DNA of 32,524 bases. Source: VRUB01 sp046758085 (GTDB lineage Bacteria; Pseudomonadota; Gammaproteobacteria; Acidiferrobacterales; SPGG2). Each line of letters opens with the position of its first letter. Position 1 is the first letter of the stretch. The stretch lies in assembly GCA_046758085.1 (NCBI GenBank), contig JBHHZP010000027.1, forward strand, positions 1 to 32,524, written 5' to 3'. Positions 16,369 through 23,991 of the stretch are shown here, one piece after another. The notes beneath the pieces were generated by a model, which had not been told where the DNA came from, ran no database searches, and saw only the letters and a list, made by a program, of their open reading frames with translations. The position numbers and the translations under genes were made by a program.

Positions 16369-16885
16369 GTCTTCTCCTCCGATGTTATGTGGTCTGAAAC
16401 CACAGGGCGCTGCATGCTTAACGCGGTCGAAACGCAATTACACCCTTGTCACACCTCAAAGGCCGCCAGCTCCGATCTCCGCCAAATCCCGGCGACACTG
16501 TGCTCATAACCTAACATCAACTCGTGTGAATCATAATTCATTGTTCTTGATCATTACCATAAGTCATATGTTATTTAAGCAATTTCTTATTCATTTTTTG
16601 AGCGATGCGCCTTATTGGCACGCCAGACTTCCGTGTCCAGCATTCCGAGCCAAGCTCGGAAGCGCCGACGGCTGAACGGGCCTGCAGTGGTCCCGCCTAT
16701 ACTCACGCATTCATCTTATCCGGTTTTCGAGCTCGCCCGACATATCCCTTTCCGCTAAATACATATATATCGTAAGGGATAGAGAGTAGCTTAGTCGTCC
16801 GCTCGGGCAGGAGGTGTCCTCTTCGCACGGCACATAAAGATCAAACCAACGACCGCAGGGGCCAGCAGGACGCTCCCGCAGGATT
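16369..16885. promoter_or_regulatory. 517-base regulatory gap upstream of soxXYZAB
   Basis: No convincing gene lies here. The part at about 16505-16620 is much richer in A and T than its surroundings and holds the likely soxX promoter, though no -35/-10 pair is decisive. It contains TGAAT-cata-ATTCA (16527-16540), the same half-sites as the soxW operator but in the opposite arrangement. Two further inverted repeats are TTCCGAGC-caa-GCTCGGAA (16643-16661) and TATCCCTT...AAGGGATA (16743-16781, 23-base loop). The latter lies over an A/T stretch that includes TATATATA-like bases. They could be binding sites or 3' structures of the HbpS-like gene. Confidence 0.45.
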
Positions 16886-17380
16886 TTAAAATTCGATCTT
16901 GGCTTGGATGGCCTTGATCCCGCTACGGGCACAGGCATCGTCCAGGTCGCCACCGGGGGCACCGGAAATTCCCACTCCGCCGACCATCGACCCGGCGGCT
17001 TCGACCGGCACACCGCCCCCGATCATCAACGCGTCTGTGACGTGGCGGGCACCTGACTGCGCCTTGCCCGCTTGTGTCAGCGCTTCCATGGCTAGTGTGT
17101 CGGTGCGGAAAGACACAGCGGTCCAGGCCTTGCGCCGGGCGGTGTCCGGCGTGTGCGGCCCGGCGAATCGATCGCGCAGCACGACCTGCAAGACGCCGAA
17201 GCGGTCGACCACGGCTACGGCAACCTGGTAACCGCGCTGGCGGCAGTCTACAAGCGATGCCTTCGCCAGCTCCAGCGCCGTCTCCGGGCTCAAGACCTTG
17301 AAAGTGATCAGCCCTTCCCCGGCAATGGCCGGTGTTACCGTAAACACAGCCAGCGCGAGCGCAGCTACTGTGGATCTCAT
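16886..17380 (-). CDS. HbpS/GlcG-family (DUF336) periplasmic protein in the sox locus
   Basis: The 164-residue protein has a Sec signal (STVAALALAVFTVTPAIAGE) and an HbpS/GlcG core: LELAKASLVDCRQRGYQVAVAVVD, ARRKAWTAVSFRTDT and a glycine-rich GGGVPVEAAGSMVGGVGISG segment. Members bind heme or cobalamin-like ligands or act as octameric extracellular sensors. The function in sulfur oxidisers is not established as far as I know. It follows soxS by 19 bases and has GAGGACAG before the ATG at 17380, so it is likely cotranscribed with soxW and soxS. A role in heme delivery to SoxXA is a guess. Confidence 0.85.
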   Translation of the reverse strand: MRSTVAALALAVFTVTPAIAGEGLITFKVLSPETALELAKASLVDCRQRGYQVAVAVVDRFGVLQVVLRDRFAGPHTPDTARRKAWTAVSFRTDTLAMEALTQAGKAQSGARHVTDALMIGGGVPVEAAGSMVGGVGISGAPGGDLDDACARSGIKAIQAKIEF

Positions 17381-17399
17381 GGCACTGTCCTCCTTTCTC

Positions 17400-17837
17400 T
17401 TACCTTGCCCATGCCGTGCCGCGTGACGAGGCCACAAACGCCGCACTGGGTGGCTCGCTCCTGTGCATCAACATTTCCAGCAGGCCCCAGAAATGGCTCT
17501 CGCCAGAATAACCGACGATACGCCCGAGCTCGCGGCCGTTTTCCCATAAGACAAACGTGGGTGTGTAGGCCACGGGTTCGATGGCAGTTAGATCCGGTGG
17601 CAGCGGGTCCTCGATGTCCACTCGGCGTAGCGGCATGGACCGACTTTCTGGCGTCTTGGCGTAGACCGACCCGACGTCAGCTTCCCACATATCGCACCAC
17701 TCGCAGGTCTGCGAGCGAAACATGATCAGCTCGGTGGCCGGACTCTCCGCCGCCACAGCAACGGCGAAAAACAAACCACTGATGAGCGATGCCTGCCACG
17801 GCAGGCGACACCCTGCCAACCGGTTCACCGTTACCAT
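17400..17837 (-). CDS. soxS: SoxS-like periplasmic thioredoxin
   Basis: This 145-residue thioredoxin-like protein has a signal peptide (core SLISGLFFAVAVAAE) and the redox motif CEWC at residues 45-48 (FRSQTCEWCDMWEADVG). That sequence around the cysteines is characteristic of SoxS in sox clusters, where it is thought to reactivate SoxYZ. The rest (YTPTFVLWENGRELGRIVGY) keeps the cis-proline strand of the fold. Its ATG overlaps the end of soxW by seven bases, indicating coupled translation. Confidence 0.85.
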   Translation of the reverse strand: MVTVNRLAGCRLPWQASLISGLFFAVAVAAESPATELIMFRSQTCEWCDMWEADVGSVYAKTPESRSMPLRRVDIEDPLPPDLTAIEPVAYTPTFVLWENGRELGRIVGYSGESHFWGLLEMLMHRSEPPSAAFVASSRGTAWAR

Positions 17838-18460
17838 GTTTCCGGGTTTAAGCCTTGCGATTGCAACGCCGCAAGCTTGTCGTGCAAATAGCGCTGAAAG
17901 CTCGTGCGTTCGTAGAGCTTGTCGTTGACGAACTCAAACATTGCCATGAAGTGAAACGGCTTGAAGTAACCCGGCATACGTGCAATCTCCAGCTCAGCGC
18001 CAGTTCGGCGCGGCGTATTGCCGACTGTTTCAGGAAAGAATTGAATGGTCGGAGTAAAGTGCACGCCATACTTGAGCGCGAGCTGGCGCTCCGCCAGGGT
18101 TTCACCGTCGAAATCGGTGGCCTCGCGGGCCCCACGCAGATTGAGCTGCAGAACGCTGAAGTGCGTGCGCACGTAATCATTAATCTCGGGGCGGGCAAAA
18201 TTCACCGTGTGCATTTGCTTACAGTAGGGGCAACCCTTCTGCTCCCAAATCACCGCGAACCGCTTGCCGACACTACGGGCCTCCGCCAGGTCATCGCGCA
18301 GATTGAGAAAAGTCTGCATGAACCAGGGCTGAGTGTAGAGGCCATCGTCGTTCATGTGCGGCACATACTGTGTCGCCGCCCAAACACGGCGTCTTGTCGT
18401 GCTAAGCACAATGGCGCTTGCCGCCATTACGGCCTTGGTGAACTGCCGCCTGTTGATCAT
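17831..18460 (-). CDS. soxW: SoxW-like periplasmic thioredoxin
   Basis: The 209-residue protein has a thioredoxin-like domain with GCPYC (Cys77 and Cys80 in IWEQKGCPYCKQMH) and the cis-proline region FTPTIQFFPE. It matches SoxW, the periplasmic thioredoxin reduced by SoxV/CcdA in Sox systems. The N-terminus (NRRQFTKAVMAASAIVL) resembles a Tat signal, unlike many SoxW proteins; a second arginine run follows the hydrophobic part. It is the first gene of the leftward soxW-soxS-hbpS group, and an SqrR-type operator candidate lies 48-63 bases upstream of its ATG. Confidence 0.85.
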   Translation of the reverse strand: MINRRQFTKAVMAASAIVLSTTRRRVWAATQYVPHMNDDGLYTQPWFMQTFLNLRDDLAEARSVGKRFAVIWEQKGCPYCKQMHTVNFARPEINDYVRTHFSVLQLNLRGAREATDFDGETLAERQLALKYGVHFTPTIQFFPETVGNTPRRTGAELEIARMPGYFKPFHFMAMFEFVNDKLYERTSFQRYLHDKLAALQSQGLNPETW

Positions 18461-18493
18461 CGGACGTTGTTTTGCACGATTTTACCGGCGCCC

Positions 18494-18522
18494 ACTGTAG
18501 CACACGCATTCATCAATATGAA
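18494..18522 (-). promoter_or_regulatory. Predicted soxW promoter
   Basis: On the minus strand TTCATA (18522-18517) and TACAGT (18499-18494) are separated by 17 bases, each matching four of six sigma-70 consensus bases. The -10 is about 34 bases from the soxW ATG. The -35 lies inside the ATTC-N8-GAAT palindrome, the position expected for repressor control. This is inferred from sequence only. Confidence 0.4.
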
Positions 18523-18523
18523 T
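18508..18523. promoter_or_regulatory. Candidate SqrR/BigR-type operator upstream of soxW
   Basis: ATTC at 18508-18511 and GAAT at 18520-18523 are separated by exactly eight bases, the arrangement I recall for the SqrR operator (ATTC-N8-GAAT). The inner bases extend the dyad (CATTCAT...ATGAATG). It overlaps the predicted soxW -35 element. A regulator with the SqrR cysteine pair is encoded about 10 kb away at 8492-8827. Confidence 0.55.
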
Positions 18524-18778
18524 GTGCGTTCGGCGCGCTCCGAACCGCGCCGCCAGCCTGATATTGCGCACTTGGGTTGCTGCGCGCTTGTGAGACGCAT
18601 TCCAACGTCAGCGTCGCTCGCATTTGTGACCTGGGCCACATGGAGAGGCCAATGGTTCACTGGGCATCGGCGCCGCGATGGGCACGCCGAGCGCCCCCGA
18701 GTGGGGCAGGAAGCCCCTGCGCGGGGTGCGCACAGGGGGCAGATCGAAAACTAGGAAAGGATCTCTGCTACCGTCTGG

Positions 18779-18889
18779 TTAGGTCGTGAGGATACCGATC
18801 ACCACCAGAGCAATAAAAGCCGCGACAAGAAACATCCAAGCCTTGCTCTTCGTGGGGGTCGTTGCCTCCTGGGTGGGTTTGGACATCAT
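18779..18889 (-). CDS. Small single-pass membrane protein, 36 residues
   Basis: A short frame from ATG at 18889 (or 18886) encodes a polar N-terminus (KPTQEATTPTKSK) followed by one clear transmembrane helix (AWMFLVAAFIALVVIGIL) and stops at once. GGAG lies six bases before the ATG pair, which supports translation. An ATG at 18904 would add five residues. Composition and the helix make a chance frame less likely, but no family is recognised. It lies upstream of soxW on the same strand, separated by 318 bases. Confidence 0.5.
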   Translation of the reverse strand: MMSKPTQEATTPTKSKAWMFLVAAFIALVVIGILTT

Positions 18890-19500
18890 GGTTTTCTCCG
18901 TCATTGTACGATCGGTTTTGGACCTGGACCGGGTCGGCCCAACCAAAATTTTCTGCCCACGGTATTTACGGGGGCGCCCTAAGCTCAGCAAACGCCGTGC
19001 CAAATAAACCGTATGGCACCCCAGGCGTGAAGCGCACGTGTACGGCGCATACGATGCATGTCCGTGTGCGTGGTAAGCCATTGAGTCCTATGAGATTTTT
19101 TGTTGATCGCACGATGGGCAGGAGGTGCGTAAAACAATGCATGACCGTGCGACCGGCATCGGAGCGGTCACCTCCGCTTCATTTGCCAATTGGGTTTGTG
19201 TACCTGGGAAACAGCTGCGCGCGATTCGGAACAAATCGTAACACCATCACATGTTCGGGGGACGCGATCGATGGCCACCACAGAGAAGGCAAGCGATAAT
19301 CATTCGCTTTTGTACATGTACTTTAATGCGCGCGCAGGTGTGGGAGGTCACAGGTAGCGCCAATGACAGACATGAAATGAGATCGCCAACGTATCTGCGT
19401 CGCGCAGGCATCGCACGGTGGATGCAGTTGACAAAAATATTCAAGAGTTGATGATCCATTGGTGCTGCCACCTGGTCCGATGGGATAACCGCGCTCAGCC
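18890..19500. other. 611-base gap without a recognised gene
   Basis: No frame here resembles a protein family. Visible items are a 6-bp stem hairpin at 19291-19309 (AAGCGA and TCGCTT) followed by a short T-run, and the palindrome GTACATGTAC at 19312-19321. The thioesterase promoter should lie at the right end but I cannot place it. Confidence 0.4.
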
Positions 19501-19923
19501 ATGAACGAACAACGCGCCTTGCTCCATAGCCTCACATTCCCGGTGCGCTGGGGAGACATGGATGCGCTCGGCCACATCAACAGCGCCACCTATTTTACCT
19601 ATATGGAGCAGGCGCGGGTGGGCTGGCTGGAGAGCCTTGGCATCAAGATCGCTGCGGATGTAAGCGAGGGACCCGTCATCGCGACTGCCACGTGCACGTT
19701 CGAGCAGCCGGTCATCTATCCGGCCAATCTTGAGGTTCGCCTCTATGGCGGCCCGCCCGGGCGCAGCAGCTTCGAGAGCTATTACGAGCTGCGTGATGCG
19801 GCACGACCGGATACCGTGTTCGCGCAGGGCCGCGCACGCGTCGTATGGGTGGACTACAGCACGGGTCGATCGGCCCCGCTGCCACCGGAGATCCGCAAGC
19901 TCTTGCCTGCGGCTAAGGGGTAG
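19501..19923 (+). CDS. Hotdog-fold acyl-CoA thioesterase (4HBT/YbgC-like)
   Basis: The 140-residue protein has the 4-hydroxybenzoyl-CoA thioesterase pattern: FPVRWGDMDALGHINSATYFTYMEQARVGWL, in which Asp of GDMDALGHINN-type motifs is catalytic, and a later YELRD strand. It would hydrolyse a fatty or aromatic acyl-CoA in the cytoplasm. The ATG at 19501 is the best start although the ribosome site is weak. It stands alone on the plus strand; a large inverted repeat follows its stop. Confidence 0.88.
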   Translation: MNEQRALLHSLTFPVRWGDMDALGHINSATYFTYMEQARVGWLESLGIKIAADVSEGPVIATATCTFEQPVIYPANLEVRLYGGPPGRSSFESYYELRDAARPDTVFAQGRARVVWVDYSTGRSAPLPPEIRKLLPAAKG

Positions 19924-19931
19924 CCCGACAA

Positions 19932-20137
19932 CTGTCCCACAACCGCCCCATACATGGATCACGCCTTTGTTTCCGAGACCGTCGCCAGCAGGGAAGCTGA
20001 CGCCTAGCCTACACGGAAGTATTCACGGCGTGTCTCGGAAACAAAGGCGTGATCCATGTCTCCCGAGTGCAGCCCATTCCTAGGGCATCTTTGTCTTGGC
20101 GAATTTCAGCGTTTCGCGACGAGACTTGTGGGACAGC
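19932..20137. repeat. Nested inverted-repeat element (28-bp perfect inner arms)
   Basis: The inner arms at 19952-19979 and 20032-20059 are perfect 28-bp inverted repeats separated by 52 bases. The spacer itself contains a 7-bp imperfect hairpin (CGCCAGC and GCTGACG, 19983-20002). An outer 11-bp inverted repeat pairs CTGTCCCACAA (19932-19942) with TTGTGGGACAG (20127-20137). It sits between the convergent thioesterase and TlpA-like genes. A degenerate relative is at 8245-8314. It resembles an interspersed palindromic or MITE-like element, carries no gene, and could also act as a bidirectional terminator. Confidence 0.8.
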
Positions 20138-20154
20138 TGTGGACTGCCCTTTCT

Positions 20155-20721
20155 TTACCCGGGCGGCTCAGCCAGCAGCTGGGCGATCTTTGCTTCGATG
20201 TCTGTTGCGCGGCGCTCGCCCGTATGCGTCTCGCCGACATAACGCGCACGCAATCGACCCTGCTTGTCAATAAGATAAAACGTGGGCCAGTAGCGGTTGT
20301 GTAAGGCCTTCCAGTAGGAGTAATCATTGTCCATCATGACGGGGTGCTCGAGCGCAAACTCCCTGGTCTTGCGTACCACGTTGGCGCGTACGCGCTCATG
20401 GTCAAATTCCGGGGTGTGTACACCAATCACCGTGAACTCACTGTCGCCAAATCGTTGCTCTACTGACTTGAGCCATGGAAACGAGCGGTAACAATTCCAA
20501 CAATCAAAGGTCCAGAAATCCAATAACACCACCTTGCCGCGCAGCCCCTGCAGCCGCAACGGCTGGGAATTGATCCAATCGTTGGGGTCGTGGTGCGTGA
20601 ACTCCGGCGCCACCGCCATGTGCGCGATGTCACCGGCTTGGACACCGGGCCGGAACGAAGCGCCTGAGACTAGTCCTAATGCGGCGATCAGTAACGCTAC
20701 GCTAACAATCTTGTTTTTCAC
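20155..20721 (-). CDS. Periplasmic TlpA/DipZ-like thioredoxin
   Basis: The 188-residue protein has a signal peptide (SVALLIAALGLVSGA) and a redoxin domain with the active site FDCWNC (Cys74 and Cys77) and the cis-proline strand RYWPTFYLIDKQGRLR. The insert HTPEFDHERVRANVVRKTRE resembles the C-terminal thioredoxin part of DipZ and TlpA-like proteins. It probably reduces or exchanges disulfides in the periplasm. It adds to the CcdA, SoxW and SoxS group but is about 2.3 kb outside the sox locus. The start is the ATG at 20721. Confidence 0.88.
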   Translation of the reverse strand: MKNKIVSVALLIAALGLVSGASFRPGVQAGDIAHMAVAPEFTHHDPNDWINSQPLRLQGLRGKVVLLDFWTFDCWNCYRSFPWLKSVEQRFGDSEFTVIGVHTPEFDHERVRANVVRKTREFALEHPVMMDNDYSYWKALHNRYWPTFYLIDKQGRLRARYVGETHTGERRATDIEAKIAQLLAEPPG

Positions 20722-21209
20722 AGTGATATGCCCTCCCGAGGGTGCGCACCGTCCAATTTGACAGCTGCCGAATTCCGCAGTTCCAAGCGGCCAGCATGGA
20801 TACTGCGCGATCTCACCGCACAGATCGCGAAGAAGACAAACATCTAATCACTCGCTGTTGGCGCTTGAGCAGGGGACCAAACTCTTACACGACATCCGCT
20901 TCCACGGCAAGAACCAAACTGTTTCAAATCAGCCTTCCACCGAAAAATGCTGTGGAAAAAACGCAGAGAACGCAGATGCGCAGGGCCCCGAACGCTCGGT
21001 GCGTTGGTATTCTCTCGGTGTCCACACGCTCGTGACCTCCGCGTCGCCAACGCCGCGTGCCCCGCTGGGGTCGAGAAGCTTTTAAAATAGGTGTGCTCGT
21101 TAATAACTTGCAACGCTCGTACCGTGCGTACAGACTGGCTGAACACATACAGGCTTTATTGTAGCAACCGGCGCGCCCAGCGGAGCGCGCAAACGATAGA
21201 TTACGGGCG
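20722..21209. other. 488-base gap between the divergent tlpA-like and nucleoside transporter genes
   Basis: No recognisable gene. A short purine-rich tandem of CGCAGA-type units lies at about 20961-20983 (ACGCAGAGA, ACGCAGATG, CGCAGG) and resembles the units near 11527-11544. Promoters of both flanking genes must lie here but none is clear enough to place. Confidence 0.35.
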
Positions 21210-22466
21210 GTGGAACAGATGCTGGTTTTGCAGAGCATTCTCGGATTCTTGACTATTGCGGCGCTCGCCTGGGTCATGAGCGAAAACCGTTGGTGCGTGC
21301 CATGGAAAACCATAGCCGCGGGTCTGGGCTTACAAGCCGTGCTCGCCATCTTGCTGCTAAAGCTGGAATTTATGCGCGAGCTGTTTATCGCCTTGAATGA
21401 CGTTCTGCTGTCTCTGGAGCAAGCGACTCGCGCAGGCACCGCGTTTGTGTTCGGTTATCTTGGCGGTGGGCCGTCCGCGTTTGCCGAATCCTACCCAGGC
21501 GCGAGCTTCGTGCTCGCGTTTCAAGCCTTGCCCCTGGTTCTGGTTGTGAGCGCCTTGTCGGCGTTACTGTTTTATTGGCGCGTCTTGCCCGCGGTCGTGC
21601 GGGGGTTTTCCTTCGTCTTGCAAAAGACGCTCGGTATCGGCGGCACGGTCGGCGTCGGTGTCGCCGCCAACATCTTCGTTGGAATGGTGGAGGCACCGCT
21701 TTTCGTCCGGCCTTACCTCAAGCAGATCAGTCGCGGCGAGCTCTTCATGATCATGACGTGCGGCATGGCGACCATTGCCGGAACTGTGATGGTGTTGTAT
21801 GCAAGCATCGTGGGCCGGATCATCCCGGATGCGATGGGCCATCTCCTGGCCGCGTCCATCCTCAGCGCACCGGCCGCCATTACCGTGGCCGGGCTAATGG
21901 TGCCCCCCGAGGGTGATCCCCATACGGGCCAAATAATCGCCGCCGATCCGGCCGTCGGCAGCATGGACGCTGTGACCAAGGGCACCCTGCAAGGCGTGCA
22001 GCTCATGCTCAACATCATCGCCATGCTTATCGTCCTGATCGCCTTGGTAAGCCTGGCCAACCAGATCCTGGCGTTGCTGCCGGTTTTTCGCGGAGAGACC
22101 ATCACTCTGCAGCGAATCCTGGGCTACCTCATGGCACCGCTCGTGTGGCTGATGGGTGTCCCTTGGCACGAGTCGGTGACCGCTGGCGCATTGATGGGCA
22201 CCAAGACCGTTCTGAACGAATTTATCGCCTACACGGACCTTGCACGATTAGCACCGGACGCCCTAAGCCCGCGGAGCCGGCTTATCATGCTGTACGCCCT
22301 GTGTGGATTCGCCAACTTCGGAAGTCTCGGTATTATGATCGGCGGGCTCGGTACCATGGTCCCGGAGCGCCGATCGGAAATTATCAGCCTGGGGCTGCGG
22401 TCTATTGTTGCGGGAACGCTGGCTACGTGTATGACCGGTGCCGTCGTGGGAATCCTGACCGCGTAG
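21210..22466 (+). CDS. Concentrative nucleoside transporter (CNT/NupC family)
   Basis: The 418-residue protein has about ten membrane helices and the CNT signatures. These are GVGVAANIFVGMVEAPLFVRPYL (re-entrant hairpin with the Glu of the nucleoside site), MTCGMATIAGTVM, and GTKTVLNEFIAYTDL followed by ALCGFANFGSLGIMIGGL. It would import nucleosides with sodium or protons across the inner membrane. The start is GTG at 21210; an ATG three codons later is an alternative. No nucleoside-catabolism genes are adjacent. Confidence 0.93.
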   Translation: MEQMLVLQSILGFLTIAALAWVMSENRWCVPWKTIAAGLGLQAVLAILLLKLEFMRELFIALNDVLLSLEQATRAGTAFVFGYLGGGPSAFAESYPGASFVLAFQALPLVLVVSALSALLFYWRVLPAVVRGFSFVLQKTLGIGGTVGVGVAANIFVGMVEAPLFVRPYLKQISRGELFMIMTCGMATIAGTVMVLYASIVGRIIPDAMGHLLAASILSAPAAITVAGLMVPPEGDPHTGQIIAADPAVGSMDAVTKGTLQGVQLMLNIIAMLIVLIALVSLANQILALLPVFRGETITLQRILGYLMAPLVWLMGVPWHESVTAGALMGTKTVLNEFIAYTDLARLAPDALSPRSRLIMLYALCGFANFGSLGIMIGGLGTMVPERRSEIISLGLRSIVAGTLATCMTGAVVGILTA

Positions 22467-22589
22467 CGCCCAGGAGCGCTCCGCCAGCCCATGGCCGCAC
22501 CTTCCGACGGGCCGGCTCTGATACTGCTGCACCCAGCGGCCATCTTGTCTACAATTGCAATCGGAACGCTCGCCTGCAGCGGGCGCACG

Positions 22590-23336
22590 ATGAGTAGTCA
22601 AGTCCATAGGGGCGCCACCGGTCAGCCGCCTCATCGACGGGGTGGAGGAGTGCTTCGGTACCGATTGCATATTGTTCTAGTCATTCTCGGATTGTCGGTG
22701 TTCTTGCCGGTTGTGCAGGGGCACGTGGCCGTTTCGTCCATCCCCAGGGAAGACAGAATTCTGCCGGACCGCACCACGCCACAGAAAGGCGCGTTCCTGG
22801 TCGCCAAACGCAGCATGCCGGACCCGCGTTTCCGCCAAACCGTGATCCTGCTGTTAGAGCATGGCGACGAGGGTACGTTGGGCCTCATTATCAATCGGCC
22901 GACAGACATCCCACTGTCCCGGGCGCTACCGGACCTTGACAGCATCACCGACGAAAAGCACTTATTGTTTCTTGGTGGCCCGGTGGCACCGGACAGATTG
23001 ATTTTCCTGGTTCGATCGCCCGCCCCCCCGAAGGAAACGGCGCACATCATGGCCGATGTCTACTACAGCGCCAGCAAGGACGCGCTCGAGCGCGCGATCA
23101 GGCAGCGCAAGGGATCGCAAGAGCTGCGAATGTTTCTGGGTCATTCGGGATGGGCAGCGGGACAGCTCGACGCAGAGCTCGCGCGCGGCGATTGGTTGGT
23201 CGTGCAGGCCGATCCTCGAACTGTGTTCGACCAGGACCTGAAACATATCTGGCCACAGCTCATCGAGCAGGACCCAGGCCCAGGTATGATCATCGATAAT
23301 CGCCACCGCGATTGGTGGCGGTCCTATGAAGGATAA
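22590..23336 (+). CDS. YqgE/AlgH family (UPF0301) protein with an N-terminal export signal
   Basis: The C-terminal about 190 residues are a normal YqgE/AlgH domain: GAFLVAKRSMPDPRFRQTVILLLEH, GTLGLIINRPTDIPLS, FLGGPVAPDRLIFL and FLGHSGWAAGQLDAELARGDWLV. Usual family members are cytoplasmic and lack the preceding segment. Here a hydrophobic stretch with a basic flank (RYRLHIVLVILGLSVFLPVVQ) precedes the domain and looks like a signal peptide or anchor. The start is uncertain: ATG 22590 or GTG 22650, the latter giving a more typical signal. It follows the CNT gene by about 120 bases. Confidence 0.78.
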   Translation: MSSQVHRGATGQPPHRRGGGVLRYRLHIVLVILGLSVFLPVVQGHVAVSSIPREDRILPDRTTPQKGAFLVAKRSMPDPRFRQTVILLLEHGDEGTLGLIINRPTDIPLSRALPDLDSITDEKHLLFLGGPVAPDRLIFLVRSPAPPKETAHIMADVYYSASKDALERAIRQRKGSQELRMFLGHSGWAAGQLDAELARGDWLVVQADPRTVFDQDLKHIWPQLIEQDPGPGMIIDNRHRDWWRSYEG

Positions 23337-23937
23337 CCGGCGCCGAGGCCGCACACGAGAAACAGGCCGAAAAAGTTCTTTCCTGCGCTGCCCCACCAGC
23401 CTCGACCTGGCGTCCTGATACCCGTCAAGACTGCGGGTGCCGTTCGCGAGCACTACGTGCAGACATGCTCGGCATAGTCTGAGCTATGGTCGCAGTTTTT
23501 GGAACGCTGTCTACCATGGCTTTTTGACTCGCCACTTTCTTCGCTACGCCCTCTCGCAACGCTCCACAATTTCGCCGGGAACGAGTGGACCGCCGTAGGT
23601 GACCCGCAGGGGGCACGCCAGGGATCGCGGGCATCAAAGCCCGGGGCTTGCCTTCCTGCGCTACGCTTTCGGGCTGCGCTTGGAACACCGGGGCGAGCAT
23701 CTCCCGGACACTCGCCTTATTGCGGCTCACCCACCGGAGCTTCGTTTGTATCCGCCTCGCCCCGGCGGCGTTGCTTTGCGCTCCCATCGCGCTCCCGGCG
23801 CAGTGCGTCAGCTCGCATAGCAAATAGTGCGGTTTTTTGCTGTGCTTCAGGTGGTTCAAATTGGTTCCTCAACAGCATGACAGCCCACCCGGCACAAGCG
23901 TGTTGCCGTCACGGCATACGCGGTATTTCCACTCCGC
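23337..23937. other. About 600-base gap, GC-rich, possibly repetitive
   Basis: I see no credible gene. A minus-strand frame at 23425-23859 has no family similarity or ribosome site. The region holds several short dyads (for example CATAG...CTATG near 23472). It also has CGCCGTAGGTGAC at 23591-23603, one base short of the H2 core in the repeat at 11585-11598. It could be an interspersed intergenic element; this needs comparison with the rest of the genome. Confidence 0.35.
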
Positions 23938-23986
23938 TTGACAACATATTCACTTTTTGTATAAACTAAGTTAGTTAGCTGACTAA
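23938..23986 (+). promoter_or_regulatory. Promoter and operator of the tetR-type gene
   Basis: TTGACA at 23938-23943 and TATAAA at 23960-23965 are separated by 16 bases, a strong sigma-70 promoter. The 16-base palindrome TTAGTTAGCTGACTAA (23971-23986, one mismatched pair) covers the expected transcription start and lies just before the ATG. This is the usual place for autorepression by a TetR regulator. Confidence 0.7.
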
Positions 23987-23991
23987 TACTT

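Noticed and set aside
16613..16630. Possible sigma-54 promoter (TTGGCACG...)
   Set aside because: The -24 element fits but the required GC at -12 is missing at the correct spacing.
19289..19307. Fur-box-like sequence around GATAATCATT
   Set aside because: It agrees with about 13 of 19 consensus bases, the flanks are poor, and no iron-related gene is adjacent; the short hairpin explains it as well.
22473..22482. Palindrome GGAGCGCTCC after the nucleoside transporter gene
   Set aside because: It is a short self-complementary sequence without loop or T-tract, so it is not supported as a terminator.
23425..23859. Minus-strand 144-codon frame in the GC-rich gap
   Set aside because: There is no recognisable family, it is low in hydrophobic core segments and has no ribosome site; it is more likely part of non-coding repetitive DNA.
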